Notes: a model not told the origin generated them from the letters alone. Shown: positions 16,797 to 27,440, counted from the first letter of the stretch. The stretch: 64,000 nucleotides of DNA from Gracilibacillus salinarum (GCF_022919575.1 NZ_CP095071.1:1736001-1800000); one strand, 5' to 3'. Numbers and translations: made by a program.

Positions 16797-17933
16797 ATGA
16801 ACGTAATTCTTTTCGACGATGAAGAGCCTGCACTAAATTTCTTAGAGCACCAGTTGAAATTAGTGAAGAACGTAACGATTCTTGGTAAATATACACACAC
16901 AAACATTACAGCAATATTGGATCAGATAAGGCGATCCGATTGCGTATTTCTTGATGTCAAAATGCCTGAATTAAATGGCATCGAACTAGCTGAGAAACTA
17001 TTAGAGATAAATCCTCAGTTAGCGATTATTTTCGTAACAGCTTATGATAGATATGCGATTCAGGCATTTGAATTAAATGCCTTAGACTATTTGTTGAAAC
17101 CTGTCTATTTAGATAGACTAAAGAAAACGGTCGAGCGCCTTGATTTATACATGCAGTATAAAACGACCATAAAAACACTCAAAGGTTCCCATTCTTTAAC
17201 TATACAAGTATTAGGAGCGTTTACCTTTCAAATGAACGAGAGCGATAAGCAGATTATCTCTTGGCGAACAACGAATGCACAAAATCTGTTTATTTATTTC
17301 CTCCATCACCATGATAAGGTAATCACAAAAGATGAAATAATAGAACTGTTTTTCTCTAATACAAATATAGAAAAAGCTTATTCCCTTCTATACGTAACGA
17401 TTTATCAAATAAGACAGGCGCTGCTAGATTTTAGTTCCTTTCTATCTATTCATAATGTCCAGAGTGGATATATGTTAAAGCTACACTCTAACACATGTAT
17501 TGATAAAGAAATTTGGGAAAAAAAACTCCATACAGCTCCTGCAATCAACCTGGAAACAGTGGAGATACATGACCATTTATTACATTCCTATCATGGTCCC
17601 TATTTAAAGAATTATGATTTTGTCTGGTTAGAAAGTGAACGATACAGATTAGAAAAATTATGGGTGAATCATGCCCTGAAACTGGCTCATTATTATCTGG
17701 ATCATCACTATTTAGAAAAGGCTGCATTATGGTTTAATCAAACACTGGAAGTGATGCCAGAGAACGAAAATGCTCATTATGAACTGATGAGAATTTACGC
17801 AGAAGAAGGTTTCGGGGTTTTGGTGACCTCTCATTATCAGCAACTCATTCACAATTTAGAGGAACTGAATCTACCTTTAAGCAGAGAAATTGATAAGTGG
17901 TATCACGATTGGAAATTATCCAGTAAATACTAA
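16797..17933 (+). CDS. SARP-type response regulator (REC + winged helix + BTAD)
   Basis: A 378-residue cytoplasmic regulator. The receiver (about 1-120) has LFDDEEPA, the phospho-acceptor Asp53 in FLDVKMPELNG, FVTAYD and the conserved lysine in YLLKPV. A winged-helix DNA-binding domain follows (about 135-235: LTIQVLGAF, WRTTNAQNLFIYFL, KAYSLLYVTIYQIRQAL). A bacterial transcriptional activation (BTAD) helical domain with TPR-like repeats ends it. It is probably phosphorylated by the hybrid kinase upstream. Its ribosome binding site is embedded in a large nested-hairpin leader, so expression is probably controlled after transcription. A paralogue lies at 18761. Confidence 0.88.
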   Translation: MNVILFDDEEPALNFLEHQLKLVKNVTILGKYTHTNITAILDQIRRSDCVFLDVKMPELNGIELAEKLLEINPQLAIIFVTAYDRYAIQAFELNALDYLLKPVYLDRLKKTVERLDLYMQYKTTIKTLKGSHSLTIQVLGAFTFQMNESDKQIISWRTTNAQNLFIYFLHHHDKVITKDEIIELFFSNTNIEKAYSLLYVTIYQIRQALLDFSSFLSIHNVQSGYMLKLHSNTCIDKEIWEKKLHTAPAINLETVEIHDHLLHSYHGPYLKNYDFVWLESERYRLEKLWVNHALKLAHYYLDHHYLEKAALWFNQTLEVMPENENAHYELMRIYAEEGFGVLVTSHYQQLIHNLEELNLPLSREIDKWYHDWKLSSKY

Positions 17934-17945
17934 TTCACCCAGAAA

Positions 17946-17977
17946 CTCCGATGAGTTGTTCGTTACACTCATCGGAG
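17946..17977. terminator. Bidirectional terminator between convergent genes
   Basis: An 11-bp perfect stem CTCCGATGAGT/ACTCATCGGAG with a 10-base loop, between the SARP regulator and the GGDEF gene. The T-rich tail is better on the minus strand. Confidence 0.72.
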
Positions 17978-18002
17978 CCAATTCCACTTCTCACCTGACA
18001 AC

Positions 18003-18578
18003 TTACTCATCAAAGTATAGAACTTTATTATTAGGACGTTTTTTAGAACGATATAATGCGTGATCTGCTTGTTTAAATAAGAGACTGTCATTATTTTTTA
18101 GAATTCCAGAACTTATTCCAATGCTTCCTGATACATAGATAGTGACATCCTCATTCTCTATCCTTATTGGTTTAGCAATATGATGCAGTAAAGCTTCTGC
18201 TAACATGACAGTATCTTCCTTACTTATGTAATCTGTCATAAAAATAAATTCATCTCCACCAATACGAAAGAAACCTTGACGAGATTTCTTGAATGTCATC
18301 ATTCTATTACCAAGTTGATACACTACTTGATCACCGACATAATGACCGAATTGATCATTAATCCGTTTGAAATTGTTTAGATCAATGTAGAGAATACTCA
18401 TTTCCTTCTTGTTCCTTCTACGTACAAATTTATGTAAAGCATGAGTGTTTGGTAATTCCGAATTAAAATCTTTGAAGGCCATTTTCTTATATTGATACAA
18501 TGTAATGAATTGAACAATGATGACAATCAATAACATGACGATGAGAAGTGACAATAATTCCAATTTATAACTCAACAC
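18003..18578 (-). CDS. Membrane-anchored GGDEF protein (diguanylate cyclase)
   Basis: A 191-residue protein that probably makes cyclic di-GMP at the membrane. One strong membrane helix spans about residues 8-29 (LLSLLIVMLLIVIIVQFITL). The GGDEF domain follows (about 35-191), with LYIDLNNFKRINDQFGHYVGD and an intact RIGGDEF at 105-111, so it should be catalytically competent. I see no RxxD inhibitory site upstream of GGDEF and no sensory domain. It faces two response regulators and is probably part of the same signalling island. Confidence 0.9.
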   Translation of the reverse strand: MLSYKLELLSLLIVMLLIVIIVQFITLYQYKKMAFKDFNSELPNTHALHKFVRRRNKKEMSILYIDLNNFKRINDQFGHYVGDQVVYQLGNRMMTFKKSRQGFFRIGGDEFIFMTDYISKEDTVMLAEALLHHIAKPIRIENEDVTIYVSGSIGISSGILKNNDSLLFKQADHALYRSKKRPNNKVLYFDE

Positions 18579-18760
18579 GTTAACAACTCCTGTGGTTTCT
18601 ATTATCAGATCTTATAGAAGATCAAGGATATAGTTGGTAGTAGAAAGCAATGAAAATAAACGATTCTACTATATAATAAGGAGCTAAACGTTTTGTTAAC
18701 ATTACCGCTTTAAAAATTAGGTATAAATAACTACACTCCTATTTTTGGAAGGTGAAATTT

Positions 18761-19873
18761 ATGAATGTTGGTTTATTTGATGATGAAATATTAGCCATAG
18801 ATTTTCTTGTTCATCAACTAGAAAAATTAGAGAATATCCATGTCCTCTTCACTTCTACCCAACCATTTCTTGATGAAAAGAAAAAAATGTTAAATGATAT
18901 TGATATTATCTTTCTAGACATAGAAATGCCAGAAATCAGCGGGCTAGAGCTAGCGGAAAAAATTCTTGCATACAACCCTTCCATACACATTGTATTTGTA
19001 ACAGCGTTTGATCAATATGCTATTAAAGCATTTGAATTACACGCCTTAGATTATTTACTTAAACCCGTTTCACTTGATCGTTTAAAAAATACTGTACAAC
19101 GAGTAACTTTTACCCCGTTCGAAGCAAAGGACAATAACAGTATTCACCCCTTGCACTTACATGTGCTGGGGGACCTGTCTTTTCAATTTGAGGATAAATC
19201 AGAGCCAGAGAATATTAAATGGCGGACAGCAAAATCAAAGGAATTGTTTTTATATTTGCTGCATCATGAAGGAAGTGTAGTATTAAAATCAAAAATAGTC
19301 GACACGCTCTGGCATCATCTTGATGTAGAAAAGGCTTTTTCACATTTATATGTGACCATTTATCATATTAGACAAGCCTTACAATCCAGCTATAAGAACA
19401 TAAAAATCGTAAATACAGAGGATGGTTACCAATTAAAGTTACACCATGTTCTTTTAGATAAGAATGAATGGAAACATCAATTATTTGATACAGCCTCACT
19501 GGCAAAAGCAGATTTAGAAGAACAAGAAAGAATCATGCACTTGTATAAAGGTAGTTATTTAGAGAGTCATGATTATATCTGGGTCGAAGGGGAAAGATTT
19601 GAACTTGAAGAAATTTGGCTGCATCATGCACAATTAATTGCAGATGCCTTCAATCAAACAAAACATCACGAAAAGGCTATTCATTGGTATACTGCTATCC
19701 TAAAAAAGAGACCTGAGGACGAAAGAGCCGCTTTTGCTTTAATGAAAATATATGCTTCCTTACACTACCGAATGTTAGTAAATCATCAATATAAGCAGTT
19801 GCAAAGAAACTTAGCCGAATTAGATTTAACGATAGATCCACAAATTGAAGCATGGTATAAGAATTGGAGGTAA
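18761..19873 (+). CDS. Second SARP-type response regulator
   Basis: A 370-residue paralogue of the regulator at 16797 with the same REC, winged helix and BTAD order. The receiver has LFDDEILA, Asp53 in FLDIEMPEISG, FVTAFDQYAIKAFELHALDYLLKPV, and the DNA-binding part WRTAKSKELFLYLLHHEGS and FSHLYVTIYHIRQAL. The start at 18761 follows GGAAGGTG. It has no kinase gene of its own beside it, so the two regulators may share the hybrid kinase. Its leader lacks the nested-hairpin structure of the first, apart from one 8-bp TAGTAGAA/TTCTACTA hairpin near 18645-18678. Confidence 0.87.
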   Translation: MNVGLFDDEILAIDFLVHQLEKLENIHVLFTSTQPFLDEKKKMLNDIDIIFLDIEMPEISGLELAEKILAYNPSIHIVFVTAFDQYAIKAFELHALDYLLKPVSLDRLKNTVQRVTFTPFEAKDNNSIHPLHLHVLGDLSFQFEDKSEPENIKWRTAKSKELFLYLLHHEGSVVLKSKIVDTLWHHLDVEKAFSHLYVTIYHIRQALQSSYKNIKIVNTEDGYQLKLHHVLLDKNEWKHQLFDTASLAKADLEEQERIMHLYKGSYLESHDYIWVEGERFELEEIWLHHAQLIADAFNQTKHHEKAIHWYTAILKKRPEDERAAFALMKIYASLHYRMLVNHQYKQLQRNLAELDLTIDPQIEAWYKNWR

Positions 19874-19913
19874 TAAAGTATTTTGATGTGTACCGAAGAA
19901 TTTTTATAAAAAA

Positions 19914-19939
19914 ACGCCCATATACCAAGATATGGGCGC
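19914..19939. terminator. Bidirectional terminator
   Basis: The stem ACGCCCATAT/ATATGGGCGC is flanked by a long A-run on the left and TTTT on the right. It serves the SARP gene on the plus strand and the surface-protein gene on the minus strand. Confidence 0.85.
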
Positions 19940-19948
19940 TTTTATTAG

Positions 19949-22900
19949 TTATTGTTGTTTCTTACGTCTATACATTGTTAAAACAATCATCCCGCCAATC
20001 ATGAATAAGCCGCCAAATAAAATATAATTGAATATATTTGTCGCGGTACTCGGGAGGTTGCTGCTTTCCTGCTCGACTTCTTCATGATTGCTGCTTACTT
20101 GTTCCATCTGATTGTATGCTTTTACTTCGGTTCGAGTCGACTGCCCTCGCTCCACCGTAAACGTAATCGGACTTTCATCCAATAGGTAACCTTGGGGTGC
20201 TTTTGTTTCGATGAAGGAATAGACACCTGGTTTCAGTCCGTCTACGATCAGCTTCCCATCTTGATCCGTTGTCAGATCTTGTGCCACGATATTGCCTTCT
20301 TCGTCCTGAAGCATAAATGTTGCCCCTTGTAAGACGTTATCCTTGTTCTCTCGATCCAGCTTCGTCAGTTCTACACCAGAACGAGTCTGTTTATTCGTTA
20401 TCGTTATTTCTTTTGCTTCTAATTGTCCTTTTCCGATCGTAAACGATACGGCTGGATGTGCTTGATACCCTTGTAATGGCCCCGTTTCAACGAGAAGATA
20501 TTGGCCAGGTCGTAAATCGTTGAGGAGAAGCTTTCCATTCTCATCCGTTTGGAGATCTTCTCTTATAATATGACCATCGGCATCCTGCAATTCAAATCCT
20601 ACTCCTGCCAAAGGGCGCTCAGGGTTATCAAAATCCACCTTAGTTAATGCGAAATCTCCCTTGATAATCGCGTTGTCGGTCGATAAAGCTAACGTCTCAC
20701 TTTGACCCAGGTCGATCGTAAATTCGATTGGGGCAGGATCCAACGTATATCCCTCAGGCGCTTCTGTTTCAACAAACTGATAGCTACCTGGTTTCAATCC
20801 ATCCACGAATAATTGACCATTCTCATCCGTTATCAGATTGTCTCTAATTACTTCACCATTTTGACTTATTTGATAGACTGCTCCTGCTAATGTTTCGCCT
20901 GTTTCATCATCCACCTTTGTCAGTTGAACAGCGCTGGTAGTCCTTTCATTCTCAGCAGTCACGGTAATTGGTTCTTGTTGATTAAAGACGATTTCGAAAG
21001 AGATTGGATCCTCTTCTAATACATGACCAAAAGGGGCTTTTGTCTCGACAAATTGATAGCTTCCAGGTTTAAGCTGGTCAACAAAGATCTCACCATTTTC
21101 ATTTGTAGTTAAACCCGTTTGCAGCACATTCCCTTCTTCGTCAAGCAAAGAAAACTCCCCATTTGCCAGGGCTTCCCCTTCTTCTCCTATCTTCCTCAAC
21201 ATTACAGCACCAGTGGTCAACTCATTTACTGCTTCGATTTCTGTGCTTTCTGTCTGACCTAGAGCTATTTCAAACGCAATTGGGGTCGGATCTAAGTCAT
21301 ACCCAGGAATAGAAGCAGTTTCCACTAATTGATAATTTCCTGGCTTTAATTGATCAACTAAAAGTTCACCATTTTTATCTGTGACAAGATTTGTGTCGAG
21401 GCTATTACCTGCACCATCCTGCAGTTCATACTCCACACCTTCCAGAAGATTTCCTCTTTCACCGCTTTTCGTTAATACTACGGAACTGGTAGATCTACTA
21501 TTCTCTGCTGTTAATGTTACAATTTCCTGCTGATTAAAATGGATAGTAAAGGATATGGGACTTGTATTCAGATCATGACCAAATGGTGCTTTTGTTTCTA
21601 CAAGCTGATAGTTACCAGGCTTCAGGTCATTAATTAAAATACGTCCATTGTTATCTGTTATTAAACCGGACTGGAGTGCTTCACCTGCTTCATCTTGCAG
21701 TGTGAACTCTGCACCACTTAATGATTCTGCCTCTTCTCCGACTTTGGTTAATTGCACTGATCCGGTTGTCAATTCATTTATTGCTTCTACTCGTGTGCTC
21801 TCCTCTTGACCAAGGGCTATTTCAAATGTTACAGGCGTTTCATCTATTTGATAACCAGGGATGGTTTCTGTTTCGACAAATTGATAGTTACCTGGTTTCA
21901 AGTCATCTACCAATATTTCGCCGTTCTCATCTGTCATTAAACCGGTTTGCAATGTCTCTCCCTGCTCATTTTGCAATTCAAATGTTACTCCCTCTAACAG
22001 AGTTCCTCTTTCCCCTTGTTTCGTTAAGACGACAGAGCTGGTTGTTCGACTGTTTTCTTTCGTTAATTCAAGTGTTTCCTGCTGGTTAAAGCTAATCTCA
22101 AAATCTATCGGTGTCTCATCTAACTCATGGCCAAATGGTGCTTTTGTTTCCACAAGCTGATAATTTCCTGGCTTTAAGTTGTCAATGGTAATTACGCCAT
22201 TGTCATCTGTTACCAAACCAATTTGCAACTCGTTTCCTGTTTCATCTAGTAACTTGAATGCAGCTCCTTCAAGTGTTTCTGCTTCTTCACCGATTTTGGT
22301 TAATTCTACAGAACCTGGTGTTAATGCATTAGTAAACTCCAGTTCCAGCATTTCCGGTTGACTTTTTACAATTTCAAATTTCTCGACTGTATCATTTAAT
22401 TGGTATCCTGGTATTGATTTTGTTTCCACAAATTGATAGAGTCCAGGTTTTAAATCCGTTACTACAACTTTTCCATCTTGATCTGTTGTTAAACCTTCTT
22501 GAATAGTATTTCCGTTTTGATCTTGAAGCTCAAAGGTAACGCCTTCTAACAATTGACCGTCTTCCCCTTTTTTCGTCAATTGCACAGATCCGGTTATCCA
22601 TTCGTTGGAGACAGTAACAACAACTGGTTCGGTTTCGTTTTTCTCAACCACCACTTCCACTGGTGTAGCATCAAGTTGGTAATGTTGTGGCGCTTCTGTT
22701 TCGGTAAAATAGTAAGTGCCCGGGCGTAAATCTGCAATGTCAATTATGCCGTTTTCATATGTTGTAAATTGATCCTGACCATTGCGAACGATTTTATTGC
22801 CTTCTTCATCTTCCAATTGAAAAACAGCATCTGCTAAAGGTGTATTATTGTTCTCTGCATCTAGTTTTTGTAACTGTACAGCACCTAAAATGATATTATT

Positions 22901-25900
22901 TTCAGCCACTAATTCTTTCACTTCTGTTTGCTCAGAATCAATGGTAAAGTTTATCGGATTTTCTAGAGCGTGATAACCGAATAGTGGTTCCAGCTCAACA
23001 AAAGAATAACTCCCTGGATCAAGGTCGAGAACAGTAATCTTACCATCTTCATCTGTTTCTAATTGTTCATAACCTGCTACTACATTCCCATCCTGATCCT
23101 GCAGTTCAAATACAACGCCTTCTAATGGCTGATTTGTATCGGCATCCACTTTGGTTAATGTCACATCACGAATTATTTTTTCATTTTCAATCGTAATACT
23201 CGATGGGTCACCGTTAACTTCAACTGTTTGCTCATTCGCAATACCTGTAACATATCCAGTTGGTGCATTGGTTTCCTTTAAAATATATTCGCCATATAGA
23301 AGATTTTGGAATACAACCTTACCATCCGTATCTGTTGTGTAAGTTCTGAGCGCTTGCTCGCCAGTATTATCGTATAATGTAAACTCTGCACCTTCCAATG
23401 GGGAATCATTATCAGCATCGACCTTGGTAACCTCAAGACTTCCTACTTCACCATCAATACCTCCACCAATGCCACCTAGATTAATGGCTTGGTTGACAGA
23501 ATCATTGGTAGGCAAACCTGTAGTCTCCGCTCCATCAAATTGAAAATCATTGGAGATATTGCCATCTCCTTCATACAGAATGTACGTATCATACTCCAAC
23601 ACATAGGCGTGATCAATGGTTTCAGGGAAATCAAGGGAGAACGTAACCATACCATTCTCATCTTCTGTGAATTCTAGCGTGTAATCTTCACCTTCTACTA
23701 ATTGATCGCCTTTGGTAATGTCATTACTGGTTGCTACTGTATCATACAGCTTAATAGAATCTTGGAGTAAAGTCTGATTAGCACTTGGTGTATCAGTAAT
23801 CGTAACATCCGATACCGTCGATTGTGCATAGTTAATATTCACTCGCCAATTAACTACTCTAGGGTTTTCATTGTTTTGCGAGCCTGATTTATCGGAATAT
23901 TCCCCTCCATGATATGGAGATACAGAAGCATCCAGATTAAAATCCTCGCGATTGTCACTTTTGACAGTAGCTGTATTATCATAACGTGGTTTTACTAATC
24001 CATCATGTAAGTCGGTTTGATACGTAATGTAATACGGGCTCGTGATATCACCAAGTACTACACGGAATGCTTCTTCACCGTCAGGTCCAGTGAATGCTTC
24101 CACTTCGTACTCATCAGGGTTGTCAGCATTTCCTAATGTTAGCTGCTCACCTGTCTCCACGCCATTTTCTCCACCAGTAAGTGTCATATGATAGACTTTG
24201 ATCGAATTCATATCGAAATTCTGGTTATCTAAAATAACATCCTCAATCACCACTTGATCCAATGTTGCATTATTATAGTTGACTCCTATTTCCCAATCAA
24301 TTTGCTTATCCGCTACATGATAAGAAGCTCCTTTAAATCCATTGGCATTCGTATATTGATCTGGTGTGAAGGTAGCAGAACCTGTTTTCGTCCGAGTCTC
24401 TGATGAACCTTCAGGATTCCAGGTAATGGCTGCTCCATTTTCGAATGTAGTTTTCGTGTTATCAATAATATCGAAATCAATATCGGTCTTATACGTAATG
24501 TAGACTTGATTAGTTATGGGTTGATTAAATGTAATCGTCAACGTTTGGGTAGACGCGTCAAAATTCATAGTATATTGATCGCCATTACTCCAAGCTTCTC
24601 CATTATGCTCCACAACAATATCTCCAGGCGTAAAACCTTCAGGCAATTTATCTGTGAACACCACGTTTTCCATGGTATATTCGTCACCATTTAACATGAC
24701 TTGCCAGTCAGTTGCTTTGCCGTTGTAATCTGTACTTCTGTTTGACTTCTGTAAAACCTGCTGAGAAATACTTTGGCTTGCATCAGCTTGATGTTCAAAC
24801 TGATCGGTCACCGTGTTGGTAATCGTGGTACTTTCTTCTATTCGATCAATGGCCGTTGTTTCATATCTAATTTTATATGCTTGATCTATAGCTTGATCAA
24901 ATTGAAAGTCAAACGTACCATCATTGTTGTCTGTGACCGTGTAGTTAGTGAAGTCGGTGGTACCCGTTTCTTCTCCTGTATCTGGGTTAATAGCTACCTC
25001 GAGAACTTCAAAACTACTAGGGTCAACCAATTGTTGATTGTCACCAAGTGTATCTTTTAACAACGCATCCACTGCGGCAATGCTTTGTTCATCATAATTA
25101 TATTTAATTTCCCATGTAGTGGTCTGTGTGGTCGGATTATAGTCTGTTGCGGACTTCTCTAGCGCCTCTCCTCTTGCTACAGAAACCGAAGCACTTGCGT
25201 CCAATGGTTCGATATTATCTCCATCTAATGTGGCAGTATTGGTATATTGTGTTCCTTGACTATCTTCTATCGACGTTTCATAGACAACCCGATATGCCGA
25301 ATCAATACTTCCTAATGTAAAAGGAAATGCTGGACCGAATGTACCGGTTACTTCTGTCGTTTTCTCCTCGCTTATGGTGCCATCTGCATTCATTGCAAGC
25401 TCATATACGTGCAAAGATCCATCGATAAACTGGTGGTCTCCTGATGTTACATCATCTAAAATTGCATTTTCTACTAGCTGGAGATCCTTGTTGAAATCTA
25501 CGGTCCATGTGATAGTGTCCGTGTTGTAGGATTTATCCGGTACACCTCTTTTATCAATGGATGATGCGTTCGGTTTAAATTTAATCGGATAGGTGACCGT
25601 ACCACCGGATGAAACAGGAAAATTGATTTCTTCTTGTGCTGCTCCGTCATAATGTGCATCAAATGCTGACCACAAACTGATATATCCGCTAATATTAGAG
25701 TTATTCTCAATATTCTCATTGAACGTGATGATAATCTCATTATTATTATTGACGACAAAGGTCCCAAATTCGGTGCCAGTTGCTGTTGTTAACGGCTGTG
25801 GTTCGGGATTTGCCACCGTTTCAAATTGGTCTGGAACGGTAATCGTATATTGGGAACCATCGCCATAGCTATGATTATTCGGCAACGCAAAATCATATGC

Positions 25901-26674
25901 TAATTCGACTTGGAACTTATCATAAGGGTGCTCCACTACGATCTCTTCCCCTGGAACCAGTTCTTGTCGATCGCCATTCTCTTCAAAACGCTGATATAAT
26001 GTTACATCTGTGATAATATTATCGGTAATTTCCGTTGAGGCTAATGAAGCACTCTCTTCCTTCATGCTTTGCGAAGATATCGATACTTTCTCATTATCTG
26101 AGGATTGATCGATATTACTAGTATCTTTCGTTTCTGAGGAGGTTGTTTGTTTTTCGGATGTGGCGATCGGATCATCGTCTTGTGTTTTTTCATTTGTTAC
26201 CTTTTTTTCATCCGTATTACTGTCAGGGCTTTGTTCTTCCGCTACTTCTTCCTTATGATTCACCGTGTCAAAACGGAATTCACCCTTGGCATCATGTTGT
26301 TCCTCTATCCTTTCGTTGAATGTAACCGTTAAAATACCTTCCTTGGAAACTTCATATGTCCCCACCTCTGTCTGTTCGGTATGTATGGTACCTTGTTGAT
26401 CGCCTTGAGCAGTCAGTGTTTCTGGTAGCTCATATGACTCTGCATAACCACTTTGTATTTGCAAATCCTCGACTGACCATTCGACATTGACTTGAATTGT
26501 CGATGTGGCAGACGTGATATCTGTTACCTCATTACCATCTGCATCTGTATATGATACATTTGTAAAGACACTTGTGGCCGTGTCCTCACTCTCCTCTTGA
26601 GTCGTTACAGCAAAACTCGTAACAGTCTGAAACATCAACATACAGATCAACAGTATGCTTATTTTTCTTACCAC
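19949..26674 (-). CDS. Giant Cna-B/SpaA-repeat surface adhesin with LPxTA-type anchor
   Basis: A protein of about 2241 residues that is secreted and wall-anchored. The signal peptide is RKISILLICMLMFQTVTSFA; the GTG at 26674 follows AAGGTGAT. Then come an N-terminal beta domain, a Ser/Thr/Asp-rich linker and several Ig-like, collagen-binding-type adhesion domains to about residue 1100. Twelve Cna-B (SpaA) repeats of about 92 residues follow, each with LTK near the start, D.NG near the middle, Y.(F/L)VET and a final Asn. These are the Lys, Glu and Asn of isopeptide-forming domains (family knowledge). Repeats 4-9 alternate IPGY and APFGH types, a duplicated two-repeat unit. The C terminus is LPSTAT, a hydrophobic helix and YRRKKQQ; Ala replaces Gly of the usual LPxTG. 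No sortase gene is adjacent. Confidence 0.92.
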   Translation of the reverse strand: MVRKISILLICMLMFQTVTSFAVTTQEESEDTATSVFTNVSYTDADGNEVTDITSATSTIQVNVEWSVEDLQIQSGYAESYELPETLTAQGDQQGTIHTEQTEVGTYEVSKEGILTVTFNERIEEQHDAKGEFRFDTVNHKEEVAEEQSPDSNTDEKKVTNEKTQDDDPIATSEKQTTSSETKDTSNIDQSSDNEKVSISSQSMKEESASLASTEITDNIITDVTLYQRFEENGDRQELVPGEEIVVEHPYDKFQVELAYDFALPNNHSYGDGSQYTITVPDQFETVANPEPQPLTTATGTEFGTFVVNNNNEIIITFNENIENNSNISGYISLWSAFDAHYDGAAQEEINFPVSSGGTVTYPIKFKPNASSIDKRGVPDKSYNTDTITWTVDFNKDLQLVENAILDDVTSGDHQFIDGSLHVYELAMNADGTISEEKTTEVTGTFGPAFPFTLGSIDSAYRVVYETSIEDSQGTQYTNTATLDGDNIEPLDASASVSVARGEALEKSATDYNPTTQTTTWEIKYNYDEQSIAAVDALLKDTLGDNQQLVDPSSFEVLEVAINPDTGEETGTTDFTNYTVTDNNDGTFDFQFDQAIDQAYKIRYETTAIDRIEESTTITNTVTDQFEHQADASQSISQQVLQKSNRSTDYNGKATDWQVMLNGDEYTMENVVFTDKLPEGFTPGDIVVEHNGEAWSNGDQYTMNFDASTQTLTITFNQPITNQVYITYKTDIDFDIIDNTKTTFENGAAITWNPEGSSETRTKTGSATFTPDQYTNANGFKGASYHVADKQIDWEIGVNYNNATLDQVVIEDVILDNQNFDMNSIKVYHMTLTGGENGVETGEQLTLGNADNPDEYEVEAFTGPDGEEAFRVVLGDITSPYYITYQTDLHDGLVKPRYDNTATVKSDNREDFNLDASVSPYHGGEYSDKSGSQNNENPRVVNWRVNINYAQSTVSDVTITDTPSANQTLLQDSIKLYDTVATSNDITKGDQLVEGEDYTLEFTEDENGMVTFSLDFPETIDHAYVLEYDTYILYEGDGNISNDFQFDGAETTGLPTNDSVNQAINLGGIGGGIDGEVGSLEVTKVDADNDSPLEGAEFTLYDNTGEQALRTYTTDTDGKVVFQNLLYGEYILKETNAPTGYVTGIANEQTVEVNGDPSSITIENEKIIRDVTLTKVDADTNQPLEGVVFELQDQDGNVVAGYEQLETDEDGKITVLDLDPGSYSFVELEPLFGYHALENPINFTIDSEQTEVKELVAENNIILGAVQLQKLDAENNNTPLADAVFQLEDEEGNKIVRNGQDQFTTYENGIIDIADLRPGTYYFTETEAPQHYQLDATPVEVVVEKNETEPVVVTVSNEWITGSVQLTKKGEDGQLLEGVTFELQDQNGNTIQEGLTTDQDGKVVVTDLKPGLYQFVETKSIPGYQLNDTVEKFEIVKSQPEMLELEFTNALTPGSVELTKIGEEAETLEGAAFKLLDETGNELQIGLVTDDNGVITIDNLKPGNYQLVETKAPFGHELDETPIDFEISFNQQETLELTKENSRTTSSVVLTKQGERGTLLEGVTFELQNEQGETLQTGLMTDENGEILVDDLKPGNYQFVETETIPGYQIDETPVTFEIALGQEESTRVEAINELTTGSVQLTKVGEEAESLSGAEFTLQDEAGEALQSGLITDNNGRILINDLKPGNYQLVETKAPFGHDLNTSPISFTIHFNQQEIVTLTAENSRSTSSVVLTKSGERGNLLEGVEYELQDGAGNSLDTNLVTDKNGELLVDQLKPGNYQLVETASIPGYDLDPTPIAFEIALGQTESTEIEAVNELTTGAVMLRKIGEEGEALANGEFSLLDEEGNVLQTGLTTNENGEIFVDQLKPGSYQFVETKAPFGHVLEEDPISFEIVFNQQEPITVTAENERTTSAVQLTKVDDETGETLAGAVYQISQNGEVIRDNLITDENGQLFVDGLKPGSYQFVETEAPEGYTLDPAPIEFTIDLGQSETLALSTDNAIIKGDFALTKVDFDNPERPLAGVGFELQDADGHIIREDLQTDENGKLLLNDLRPGQYLLVETGPLQGYQAHPAVSFTIGKGQLEAKEITITNKQTRSGVELTKLDRENKDNVLQGATFMLQDEEGNIVAQDLTTDQDGKLIVDGLKPGVYSFIETKAPQGYLLDESPITFTVERGQSTRTEVKAYNQMEQVSSNHEEVEQESSNLPSTATNIFNYILFGGLFMIGGMIVLTMYRRKKQQ

Positions 26675-27440
26675 TTCTTGATCACCTTCCCTTATTATAA
26701 ATTTAGTACCTAAGAAGCATAGGCACCAATGAGTCAGTCTACATAACACCACTTAACATTTTCTATACAGATTTATGTTCTATCGTTAGATTTATGGGTG
26801 AATAGAACTATTCCATTATCTAAAATTTACAATTAAAACCAATTTAAAGGTGATTATCACTGAGCTTAGGGGGTAACTAGAAAAGGTTTCATTATCATTT
26901 TTTACTACTCCTAATGATTTTGAATACAACTGCATGACTTCTAATTAATAGTTAGTAAATGGTTATTACTCTTGATAGAGAATGCCTGTGATATGAGCTA
27001 AGCTGATTTATTAAAGTTCTCTTCTGAAGCGTTGACGTAATTTTTCAGTCAGTAAATAATCTCTTAGTCATTGCTAGATTAGTAGTGGAGCATAAAAAAG
27101 AAGTAATTACTCTTCCTGGCCACGCTTCCTTGATGTTTTTCAATTTATTCATCTATTTTTTTCACATAATCCCAAAACAAAAAAGACACCTGCACACTGC
27201 AGATGCCTGACAAATTATATCCCTATTTCTTTCAAAAAAACACCAACACCAACTCAACCCTATCCCCTTACAGTGACGGTGTCCACTCACTATTTGTTTT
27301 CATCTTACTGACACTGACACTGCAAACGACTGGTTACTCAGGATATCTATAACCTCCACTGCTACATTCACTCTGAGGAATAGTTTATTCCCTGGTTTCT
27401 CACGTTAGAATGCTTCACTGGAAATACACCTTTTCCTTTA
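26675..27440. other. Intergenic stretch, no gene seen
   Basis: AT-rich DNA upstream of the adhesin gene and downstream of the Gfo/Idh gene. It should hold the adhesin promoter. The one clear structure is a hairpin near 27183-27206 with a T-run on the minus strand. No open frame with a ribosome binding site was found. Confidence 0.5.
27178..27206 (-). terminator. Candidate terminator downstream of the Gfo/Idh gene
   Basis: On the minus strand GGCATCTGCA pairs with TGCAGGTGTC, using two G-U pairs, then TTTTTTG. It is over 230 bases after the Gfo/Idh stop codon, so assignment to that gene is tentative. Confidence 0.5.
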
